64,000 nucleotides of DNA, from positions 91,573 to 155,572 of the forward strand of contig JANIIK010000590.1 of assembly GCA_027704905.1 (NCBI GenBank), in the 5' to 3' direction. The stretch comes from Muraenolepis orangiensis. Its lineage: Eukaryota > Chordata > Actinopteri > Gadiformes > Muraenolepididae. The stretch's first letter is position 1, and each line of letters starts with the position of its first letter. Positions 11,473 through 21,592 of this stretch are shown here, piece by piece. Made by a program: the position numbers and the translations under genes. The notes under the pieces are model-generated. The model did no database searches. It was not told where the DNA came from and worked only from the letters and a program-made list of their open reading frames with translations.

Positions 11473-14131
11473 ATGTGCCGCTGTTTGACCATGTATTCCT
11501 GTTGCATTGGTGGAGAATCTGTTCAGGCTCTAAAGGCGTATGTTGTACATTGCAAACTCCACCGCAATGAACCTCGTTGTATTTTCAAGTGTGTTGGAAT
11601 TGATTGTAAGCAGGCGTTTTCTAGATATGCATCATTAAAGTCTCACTTCTATCGCCACCATAATGGCACATCGTCGGTTGCTCAGGATATGGCTTTGGCA
11701 ACGTGCAATGCCACGTGGAAATGTGCAGTTTCACTTTGTGAACGCCAGTGTGACGGAGTCAAAGAGCTGGTTGCACACCTGAAGGAGCACATAGCAGAGG
11801 GGCGTCCTGTGAAGTGTCCTGTGAGAGGATGCAAAAGTGTGTAAAATCTTCATTTACTTCCCATTTGTCCAGAAAACACAGACATTGTTCTGTAAATGTG
11901 GTTTGCGGCTCATTCGAAAATGCATGTCCTTCTACAAGTGAGCAGAGTGCCACTACCATACAGGAAACTGCCAGTATGTCAGATGATGAAGACATTGTTG
12001 GGGACATGTCTAATTTCAGTGACTTGTACCACAGAAATGTGTGTATGTTTTACATAAAATTGCAGGGACAACATCTTATTCCAGCATCTACTATTCAGAA
12101 CATTGTTGAAGAGATTCAGAATATACATGAGTTGGGACAGACATATACTCTGAATAGATTGAACTTGCTTCTGAAAGATTTGCCAGTATCGGATGAGGAC
12201 ATTGTAAAAATCTGTGATACAGTGAAGGAATCTGACTTGTTCTCAGCTTGCCACACAGGGCCTATGAGAACAGCCTACTCTAGAGCCAAGTGCTTTAGAG
12301 AAGTGTTTAACTATGTTGAGCCCAAAAAGGTGTTTTTAGGCAGAGATGAGAACAGAATAGAAAGATGTGCATATTATGTCCCTGTGTTAAACACTTTGAA
12401 GAATATGCTAGGGTCAGATTTTTGGCAGGGACTCATGTCGGGAGATTCTAATGATGTCTCCATACCAGATGTTCTCTGTGACAGCTGTGATGGTAAGGTG
12501 TTTAAATCCAACACCTTTTTTCAGGAAAACCCAACTTGTCTTAAGCTGGTCTTATACCAGGATGCATTTGAGGTGGTGAACCCTTTGGGTTCTGCAAAAA
12601 AAAAGCACAAAATTTTGGCTGTGTATTTCTCACTACTAAATTTCCCCCCTCATGTTCGATCAGATGTTGATCCCATGCAGCTGGTTCTGCTGTAGAGAGA
12701 AGGACTTTAAAGAATTTGGCCATGCCAAGGTTTTCTCAGAGTTGCTGGTTGACTTGAAAATACTGGAGGAGAATGGGATAACAATGGCGTTAAAGGAACT
12801 CTTTACTGCATTGCTGGAGACAACCTGGGCTCACATTGCATTGGTGGATTTACTGAAAATTTCAGTTTCTCAAATTATTTCTGCAGATACTGTCTAATTT
12901 CTCGAACTCAATTTTGCGGTGATGACCCAAATTCATGTGGACCACAGCGCACCACTGAAAATTACAGGGCTGCAGTTGATCGGTTGGAGACTGAGGATGT
13001 GACCACTTTGATGTTTGTCTGCCTGGTTTGCCCCCATGTCTTGGCCATGACATCTTTGAGGGTGTCCTCTCTTATGATGTTGGACTTTATCTGAGATATT
13101 TGGTTAAGAAAAAGAGATGGTTCACATACTCTATTTTGAACAGGTGCATTAAGCAGTTCAAATACAGAACCACAGATGCTTCCTCCAAGCCATGTGAGGT
13201 CAGTCCTAAAACACTAAGACTTTCTGGTCATGCTGTACAGAACTGGAATTTTTTAAGACTGTTGCCTCTAATTATTGGAGACAGAGTGCAAGAGCCACAG
13301 GATGATGTGTGGCAATTAACTCTACAACTGAAAGACATAGTTGTCTTGATTTGTGCTCAGAAAATCTCCAGGCCTCAGGTTACTTACCTGGATGCTCTCA
13401 TTCAGGAATATTTAGAATCCAGGAAGGCACTGTTTCCAGATAAAAATTTGAGACCAAAACATCATTATTTACGGCACTATCCAGGATTGATTCTAAAATT
13501 TGGCCCACTGATGCGATTATGGACTATGCGCTTTGAGAGCAAACATAGTTACTTTAAAAGGTGTGCAAGGCATTTGAAGAATTTTAAAAATCTGTGTCTC
13601 ACTCTTTCAGAAAGACATCAGATGTTTCAGGCCTATCTTTCAGCTGGGTCAGTAAGTTCTCCAGCCTTGCAACTAAAAGACAGCTTGCCATTTTACTCCG
13701 AGCTTTACAGTGAACAAGTTCAAGATGCAGTCTTACAATTTGGCTTCACTGAAATAAATACAAAGATTCCTGTAGATGCGCAATATAATGGAATAACATA
13801 CAAGAAGGGCCAATTTGTTGTCACTAGGAATGATGACTTAGTGGAGTTTGGTGAACTCATCCTCATTGTAGTGAAAGATGATTCTGCACTTCATTTTCTG
13901 ATGAGAGTTTATTCAGCAGAATCTCTTCCAAACTACCACATGTACTCAGTGAAAAACGAAAGTGGAAGATTGCAATGCCTACACATTAATGAACTGATCG
14001 ACATGTGGCCATTATCATCTTACATGAAAAATGGATACCAGATAGTCCCATTGAAGCACTGTCAGAGTAGATGCTTAGATGTTAGATGTTTTCCAGATCT
14101 TCCAAATTATTTTTTGTTTTTATGTATCTGA
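11473..14131 (+). pseudogene. CACTA transposase with N-terminal C2H2-like fingers, frameshifted
   Basis: Reads from ATG 11473 through Cys/His clusters (CIFKCVGIDCKQAFSRYASL then HFYRHH; another with HLSRKHRH) into a long transposase-like body and a C-terminal domain ending near 14131. Motifs typical of the family include IAGDNLGSHCIGGF (about 12825), LPPCLGHDIFEGVLSYD (about 13027) and RPKHHYLRHYP then MRFESKHSYFKR (13450-13560); the last Glu is a candidate catalytic residue. The reading frame breaks at about 11840, 12692, 12790 and 13005, three of them by about one base and the last with some sequence missing. No introns are needed to explain the breaks. This resembles many uncharacterised fish proteins. 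It is decayed here and probably gives no active enzyme. Confidence 0.75.
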
Positions 14132-14388
14132 TAGATATGGCTGAGACACAGAAGATAAGCAGTGCCATTACTGCAGTTTTTCCAGATCTTTCTGTAGCAG
14201 TTCTCAATTCAGTAATCGATACTTTGGAGGCACTCGGTGCAAATTCCTTTTTTGTTTTTATGTATCTGATAGATATGGCTGAGACACAGAAGATAAGCAG
14301 TGCCATTACTGCAGTTTTTCCAGATCTTCCTGTAGCAGTTCTCAATTCAGTAATCGATACTTTGGAGGCACTCGGTGCAGGGACCACA
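14111..14388 (+). repeat. 138-bp in-frame tandem duplication in the SAM exon
   Basis: The segment with tttttgtttttatgtatctgatag and the start ATGGCTGAGACACAG occurs twice, 138 bp (46 codons) apart (ATG at 14137 and 14275). Each copy includes a plausible splice acceptor. The first copy can be read through in frame or left in the intron. Confidence 0.9.
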
Positions 14389-16658
14389 GATGATCTGCAG
14401 TACATTACAGAAGCAGACCTGCTGCTGGTGTTGAAGCCAATCCAAGCCAGAAGACTTGTTGCTGCCTGGGCCCAGAACAGTAAGTGTATTGAAATGAATA
14501 CAGTTTCATAACATTAAATTGCCATCACACCAGAGCACAAACTATATAGTTATTTAATGATACATTACATTTTCAACAGAGTAGCATTGTCATGGTTTTG
14601 GGTTTGTTTTCCTTAGTTTCATTGTGTTCTAGGACTTTTAGTTTGTAGTCTTGTGTGTGTGTTCATTTTCTTATTCCTTGTGTGTTATTGACTTCCTTTT
14701 CCTGTATTTTGGTTGCTGTTTAACAATGTGATTTGTTGTGTCACTGCTCACACCCCTTGTGTTACTTCCTGGTTGGCTGCTTTTATGCCCTTTTGAGTTT
14801 TGTAAGTAAAGTTGAGTTTTCTACACATTGTTTTTTAATCTCCTTTGTTCTTCTGTTACAGACTCAACCACTCCAACCTCAGTGTGTCCCTCTCCGGTGT
14901 CCGTCTGTTCCACTCCGTCCTTTCCCTCACCATCATCATCCACAACCACCTCGTCCCCGGGAGCCTGTTCCGCTTTTGTGCCAAACTGGGTAGACAATTT
15001 CCAAATACCATGGCAGAAGCTCCCTGAAGAGTTACTGCAGAGTTTGGAAAGGCAGAGAAGACCTAGTCCACGACTACGCCGAGAGATGGTAAGGATTGTG
15101 GTCTCAGACATTATGAAGGTGTCTAATAATCCAGCCAAACGCAACACTACAGAGATAGGCAAAATAATGGTGGCCAAGTATCCAAAATCCTTACAGGATG
15201 TCATCGAGGGTGATGTTGTTGGACCTGGATACCATTCACTGGTAAAGCAACTCCAAGCACGAATTGAAAATGTCAAACGACCCAACACACCAAAAATAAT
15301 GAAACGCAAGGCCACATCAGAGGATTATGAGACAGAGGAAGTTCCAGCAAAAAAAAAAGCCGGTGTTCAAGACACGTACGGCTGCATCAACTGGGAGCCC
15401 AAACATCTGCCACTCTCCGAGACTGTGGAGAGTCAGCAAGAAAAAAAAGAAAAGATGAAGAATACGTTTGAAGAGATCAACTCCAATACAGACGATGTGA
15501 GAACTTTAGTACAGTCCACCTATTACATGCAGCGTGAGAACATCAACAAGGGGACAAGCATCAAGACACTTGGCCAAGAGTGGCCCTTTTTGTTCAGGGA
15601 AGTTGGTATGGCAGCACACTTCCAAGAACTTACTGGTGTGAGTCTGGTGGAGTCCTTCCTTGCCAATGTGGACAAAAAGGGTAGACGCCTCTTAGACTTC
15701 CTCAAAAGTGTTGCTGCACCAAAAAACAAGCAAGTCCTGGATGCTCTGATCAAGTTTCAGACTGAGAGAGGTCAGTCGGATGGTTGTTCAGAAGACATCA
15801 TACAGATGGTATGTCTCTTACTGGCTCTTTTTGGTGAGCAGAAGGAGAACCTGTTCCATTTTGTCGAGGATACATGCCTGGCCCAAGAGGTTCAGATGGA
15901 GAAGTTGCCGGCAACACCCTGCATTATTGTGTGTGGTAAGTAAACAAACACCGAAAGTGCAACCAAACCCTCTAGAATAAATCTACTAGTGTACTGAAAT
16001 ACAATTGTACTACTGGCTTACTTAGTTCCAGGTTATGTTGCAGCCCATATAACGATACTGACCATTACTTTACCTGATACCAAGGTCAGCCAATAGCAGA
16101 ATTCAAGGCAGCAGTATGGTTTTAACCAACTCCGTTATCAGTTTTGGTAGTTTTTTGATGGCCCTTGTTGAATGTAATAAGCACCATTGTATGTTTAGTC
16201 AATGGCTGACATTGATGCCTTTGTTATGGAAGTTTATTTGTTTGTTTTGTTTTTTGTATTCTTAAATTTTTCAGGGTCCTCCTGCTTTGCTGCAGGGACG
16301 TTCATGTTGAGCATCGACCAAGAGGTCGTCAACGACCACATCACTTCCTTCACGTCTGCCTGATGTTGGGGAGTTACTACTGTTTTAACATCCACTACCA
16401 GTGGAACTGCGTTCAACACTTGAGTTCCTCCAAAGGTACAATTTCTTTGTTGTTATAGTATTTAACAATACAAGTTTTTATTTCAGCCTTCAATTGATTT
16501 TTGTGAATTTATATATGTATTTTTCATGAAGGTGTTTCTTCTCAATAAATCCTGAGAGAGGAACCAACGTCGAGTGGAAGAATAACAAAAACGTACTCCC
16601 AGTCAATCCCAGAGTCCTCACTCGGATTGCAGACCTTGCAGACCATGAGTGGATATAG
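14275..16658 (+). pseudogene. SAM-domain protein (SAMD3-like) gene carried by the CACTA element
   Basis: Exon 1 14275-14479 starts at ATG (MAETQKISSAITAVFPDL) and encodes a SAM-like domain (LEALGAGTTDDLQYITEADL, then VLKPIQARRLVAAW), ending at donor GTAAGT. Exon 2 14862-15935 joins in frame and encodes a Ser/Thr/Pro linker, a conserved block (WQKLPEELLQSLERQRRPSP, then RREMVRIVVSDIM), a basic stretch, and a helical C-terminal block. Exon-like blocks 16275-16435 and 16532-16658 give the family's usual end (INPERGT and a final DHEWI), but their frames do not join cleanly and the third contains a stop, so the tail is broken or spliced differently. Fish genomes hold many proteins of this type, often named SAM domain-containing protein 3-like. 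Its place between the CACTA ends makes it a transposon passenger or second ORF. Function unknown. Confidence 0.7.
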
Positions 16659-18577
16659 ACCCTACTAACCCGAACCCTCTAGACAATGTGTTAAGGTGTA
16701 CTGTACTGCAGATATTTGTTCAATTTCTATCATAGTGAAAGTTCTGAAGTTCTGAAATGTAAACTTTTCCTTGGAAAAGTGTATAGTTTGTGTATAGTGC
16801 AATGCCAACGTCACCGCGGTGGCCCGATCTTGCAGAATTGCCCTCTACAACATCCGCAGGATCCGGCCCTTCCTCACACGTGAAGCGGCGCAGATCCTGG
16901 TCCAAGCGCTCGTCATCACCCGCCTCGACTACTGCAACTCTCTCCTGGCGGGACTCCCCGCCTCTGCAACCAAGCCCCTCCAACGCATCCAGAACGCAGC
17001 AGCACGCCTGGTATTCAACCTACCGAAATTCTCCCACGTGACCCCTCTCTTCCGCGAACTCCACTGGCTTCCGGTAACTGCTCGCATCAAATTCAAGATT
17101 CTGGTGCTGACCTTTAGGGCAGTCAATGGAACTGCCCCGGCCTACCTCCAGGCGTTGGTCAAACCCTACATCCCAGCCAGAGCGCTCCGCTCAACTTCTG
17201 CCAGGCGACTTGTTCGACCTTCACTAAGGTCAACCAAACATCGCTCGTCCAAAACCCAGCTCTTCACGGCTCTGGCCCCACAGTGGTGGAATGAACTCCC
17301 GTCTCATGTCAGGACGGCAGAGTCCCTCGCCAGCTTCCGCAAGAGACTCAAGACCCACCTGTTCAGAGTCCACCTGGACTCTCCTTTGTGAAACCCCTAA
17401 ACTTGCTTAAGTCCTGACATTAATAGCTCTTAGCATGTTGTATATGTTAGCAAGTGTATGTCCTTAATGTTGTTAACACGCTCTTATCACAGCTACTTAA
17501 GCAGGTGACCTAGCAGTACGAAATTGTGTTATTCATCTTGTCAATAGGAATACTTGTGAACTGCTGTATTTATATGTTTGCGTACCCCAGTGTTATGCTA
17601 TTGTCTGCTTCAACTAATGTACACCTTGTAAGTCGCTTTGGATAAAAGCGTCTGCCAAATGCCCTAAATGTAAATGTAAATGTAAATAGTGTATAGTTTG
17701 TAAAGTCACAGTACATGTTCAGCTTTACTGAGTGAGGTCAATCGTTTTGTGCTGAAAATGTTGCAGCCCATATAACGATACTGACCATTACTTTACCTGA
17801 TACCAAGGTCAGCCAATAGCAGAATTCAAGGCAGCAGTATGGTTTTAACCAACTCCGTTATCAGTTTTGGTAGTTTTTTGATGGCCCTTGTTGAATGTAA
17901 TAAGCACCATTGTATGTTTAGTCAATGGCTGACATTGATGCCTTTGTTATGGAAGTTTATTTGTTTGTTTTGTTTTTTGTATTCTTAAATTTTTCAGGGT
18001 CCTCCTGCTTTGCTGCAGGGACGTTCATGTTGAGCATCGACCAAGAGGTCGTCAATGACCACATCACTTCCTTCACGTCTGCCTGATGTTGGGGAGTTAC
18101 TACTGTTTTAACATCCACTACCAGTGGAACTGCGTTCAACACTTGAGTTCCTCCAAAGGTACAATTTCTTTGTTGTTATAGTATTTAACAATACAAGTTT
18201 TTATTTCAGCCTTCAATTGTTTTTTGTGAATTTATATATGTATTTTTCATGAAGGTGTTTCTTCTCAATAAATCCTGAGAGAGGAACCAAAGTCGAGTGG
18301 AAGAATAACAAAAACGTACTCCCAGTCAATCCCAGAGTCCTCACTCGGATTGCAGACCTTGCAGACCATGAGTGGATATAGACCCTACTAACCCGAACCC
18401 TCTAGACAATGTGTTAAGGTGTACTGTACTGCAGATATTTGTTCAATTTCTATCATAGTGAAAGTTCTGAAGTTCTGAAATGTAAACTTTTCCTTGGAAA
18501 AGTGTATAGTTTGTGTATAGTGTATAGTTTGTAAAGTCACAGTACATGTTCAGCTTTACTGAGTGAGGTCAATCGTT
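16035..18577 (+). repeat. ~0.8-kb tandem duplication of the SAM gene's last exons
   Basis: 16035-16799 (continuing at about 17690-17757 after the LINE) recurs at 17758-18577, offset 1,723 bp. It contains the two terminal exon-like blocks (second set at 17998-18158 and 18255-18381). The second set differs from the first by only a few bases. The LINE sits only in the first copy, so the order is duplication, then LINE insertion. A third set at 23195-23578 comes from the later 5.2-kb duplication. Confidence 0.85.
16800..17686 (+). mobile_element. L2-type LINE, 5'-truncated, with SINE-like 3' tail
   Basis: An open stretch at 16819-17391 encodes the C-terminal end of a LINE reverse transcriptase (ITRLDYCNSLLAGLP, FRELHWLPVTARIKFKIL). 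The 3' region ends in the stem-loop tail gtcgctttggataaaagcgt and short tgtaaa repeats, the well-known 3' end shared by L2 LINEs and their SINEs. The adjacent empty copy at about 18520 lacks the insertion; a short duplication (agtg) can be seen. Confidence 0.85.
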
Positions 18578-18917
18578 TTGTGCTGCAAACAAGTTCAGTT
18601 CATAAAGCTTTTCTTTATTTAAAAATGTGAGATGGGACATTTTTTTGTGGCTGCTAGGTACAATGAGCAATTTAAAAACATAAATTTGCGCTCAGAAAAC
18701 TTGTTAAGTTTAGAATAGATTAGATTCACCTTCATTGTCATTGCAGAGTACAGGTACAAATCCGATTAAATGCAGTAGCATGTAACCAGAAGTGCAAATA
18801 TAGATAAATGCAGGAGTGTAGGTTATACAGCACAATAATGCTATACAATATGTACTAGTGATGGACAGTGGAGAGTTACAATATACAAAAAGAGTGCAAA
18901 TGTAGGGTTGTCTAGAG

Positions 18918-19668
18918 CAGGGGTTCCCAACCTTTTTCACCCAGAGCCCCCCCAAATGACTCCTGTTGGAATTTGCGCACCCCCCCCCCCCCCTGACTTT
19001 GCTTTTAAAAGTGCACATTCAAAAGAGGCCTCGGTGGCCTTCTGTACATCGCTGCCAGCCCTAACAAACTGTTGTTTCTTTATGAAAAAGTCCCGATCAC
19101 GCCCGACCGTTTCTGGGTGCATGGTCTGTTGGTGTCTCTTCATTTTGCAGGGTTTCATGCTGTCGTTGGCTAGCTTCTCTCTGCATATCACACACTCTGG
19201 GCGGGTTTTGTCCGTTCCCTCCATGAAACCTAAGTTAAGATAGCTCTCTAGGTAGGTCCTCATTTTCTTTTTGATTGCAGATGAGCTGTCATCTCCTTTA
19301 CGTTTTTCAGACATTTTTTGACAAAATATTCACCTTATGAAGTTGGTCGCTAGCTAGCAAGCACAGCAAACTGTTACTACCACGGAAGCTGACACAGTAA
19401 CGTCAATGTTGGCGCGAATCGGAGGAGTATCAGATTAATTTGTAGAATTTTTATTAAAATTAATTAATCAATAAATTTCTATATTTTATTGTAATGTAGA
19501 GACAAGGCTTTTAGCGACAATCATGTATTGCGTTACAATTATATGTAAAAAAAAAAAATATATGTCTAAATATGATATTAGGCCTCAAATCATCTGAGGC
19601 CTGGCGCCCCCCCTGCGATCTTTGGCGCCCCCCCAAGGGGGGCGCGCCCCCCAGGTTGGGAACCACTG
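18918..19668 (-). mobile_element. hAT element with BED-finger N-terminus (ZBED5-like), copy A
   Basis: Termini CAGGGGTTCCCAACC and GGTTGGGAACCACTG, flanked by GTCTAGAG (18910-18917 and 19669-19676). The minus-strand frame from 19314 encodes a 125-residue start of a hAT transposase with one BED-type finger (RPECVICREKLANDSMKP, then KRHQQTMHP), with no catalytic part. It is a non-autonomous deletion derivative. Confidence 0.85.
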
Positions 19669-20159
19669 GTCTAGAGTATGAACAGCATATGTGCATTTGG
19701 TAAGTATGTAGAGTATAACATATGTATGGGTTGGTTATTTGTACTATTACAATATTGAACAGTGTAGGTGGTTCAGTCTATCATTTGTTTTAGAAGAAAT
19801 GATTATGAAAATACTCAAGTCTGGCAGAAGTTTCCTCTGATGGCATCATTAAAGAACTGAGCTGGTAAGTTCGCTGCATATTTAAAAATATATACATCAG
19901 ATTTTTATTCTGCGTCTAAAGTATTGTTTCCCTTCCAATAGGCCAAGCCAAACGATTCTTCTTGACATTACCTTTCCAGGTAAGAGATACAAGTCTAGAG
20001 AGAGTAAATTATTGTTTTTGTTTATTTTACAATTTAATCTTTGACTTTCTTTTCTCACTTGTTAGGGCATTGATAGGGCTGCACCATCATTAGGGCTGGT
20101 CCCAGTCAAACTACCAAGTTCCACTCAGCGTTCTCCTGCTGCTGGAAGTTCTCCCTGAT

Positions 20160-20803
20160 TGTTACGGCTGCGGGTTCTGTGTGTGTGTGTTATGTATATG
20201 AGCTGTGCCGTTGCCCAGACGTCATTGGATGCCGGCGTCCTGTCCCTCCCCCGGTAGGCGGGACCGAAGATCCGAAGGTCTGGATTGGAGGATGTCAGGC
20301 TCGACTCTCCAATCTCCGCGCACCCTGTCCGGCGACAGCTGTTAAGACCGTGTGCGTCGTGTTAGTCGGGAGAGGTCTGAATCTGTGTCAGACGTCTCAA
20401 TAGCTCCTCCGAAATATAGGCGAACGTGTTGTTAACGGTGGTTAGCAGGTGTGTTGACGTGTGTGATCTTGACGGCTGTTGTGTTGGGGAGCCCTGTGCG
20501 CCGTGGTCGCCTTGCTTCCCCGGCGGTGTTTTGTAGCCGCATATTATTTTGTTAGCCCTGTTCATTTTCCCCTGGGAGGTTTCTTTTGTTTGTTTGGTTT
20601 GGGCAACCTATAATACCACCCTTATGTAAAGAGTTTCCCTCGGTTCCTTTGGTGTTCCTGTAACTTGCTGCCTTAGTGGCTTTTGTTTGATTGTGGCTGT
20701 TTTTGCCAACGTTATTGTATTTTCATTTATTAAAACAACTTGTATTTACCAAGTACAACTGGTTAAATGTTCTTTCCCACTCTCCACGAGCTGGGACGTA
20801 ACA
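20160..20803 (+). mobile_element. Solo LTR, copy A
   Basis: Begins TGTTACGGCTGCGGG and ends GCTGGGACGTAACA, and is flanked by the 5-bp duplication CTGAT (20155-20159 and 20804-20808). There is no internal region, so it is a solo LTR left by recombination between two LTRs. Near-identical copies are at 25357-26000 and 31559-32198. The retrotransposon superfamily is not determined by the LTR alone. Confidence 0.85.
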
Positions 20804-21220
20804 CTGATCCTTCAATGTGGACCTGTTTCTACATTCAGTCAGGACATTTATGGTGAGTGATTCCGCACAAACAGGTTTTCTATCATGCACGCTTTCAGTA
20901 AATATTGGCTTTAGTATAGTGGTATATACTGTGCTCTTTAGAAATGTGTCTACCAGTAGAGATTAAGTAATACTGAGTGTTGGGGGGGATGTTACCGTCA
21001 TGTTACTATAGTGAAAATGTAAATAGGTTATTGAGTCCCTTCATTTATAAACCATTTTCAAATTGAATTACCAGAGAAATCAGTATACTAAGATGTGCTG
21101 TATATTGTTACAGTCCATAATTATAAAAATATTGTGATCTAAAGGTTTTGCAATATAATATATCCCACCACTACTTAAGTGTAAATGAAACTACTTTTGA
21201 TCCTGTGATTTTTCTCTCTG

Positions 21221-21592
21221 CTCTCTCCCTGATGCTGGTGTTAGGTCCTGGGTTCCCCATCTCTCCCTGATGCTGGTGTTAGGTCCTGGGTTCCCCATCT
21301 CTCCCTGATGCTGGTGTTAGGTCCTGGGTTCCCCATCTCTCCCTGATGCTGGTGTTAGGTCCTGGGTTCCCCATCTCTCCCTGATGCTGGTGTTAGGTCC
21401 TGGGTTCCCCATCTCTCCCTGATGCTGGTGTTAGGTCCTGGGTTCCCCATCTCTCCCTGATGCTGGTGTTAGGTCCTGGGTTCCCCATCTCTCCCTGATG
21501 CTGGTGTTAGGTCCTGGGTTCCCCATCTCTCCCTGATGCTGGTGTTAGGTCCTGGGTTCCCCATCTCTCCCTGATGCTGGTGTTAGGTCCTG
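21221..21592 (+). repeat. 38-bp minisatellite, about 9-10 copies, array A
   Basis: Unit runs tctccctgatgctggtgtta then ggtcctgggttccccatc, 38 bp, with copies essentially identical. It lies just inside the CACTA right subterminal region. Array B is at 26418-26789. Confidence 0.95.

Noticed and set aside
12541..12723. Minus-strand open frames over the CACTA transposase
   Set aside because: Shadows of the plus-strand transposase reading frame.
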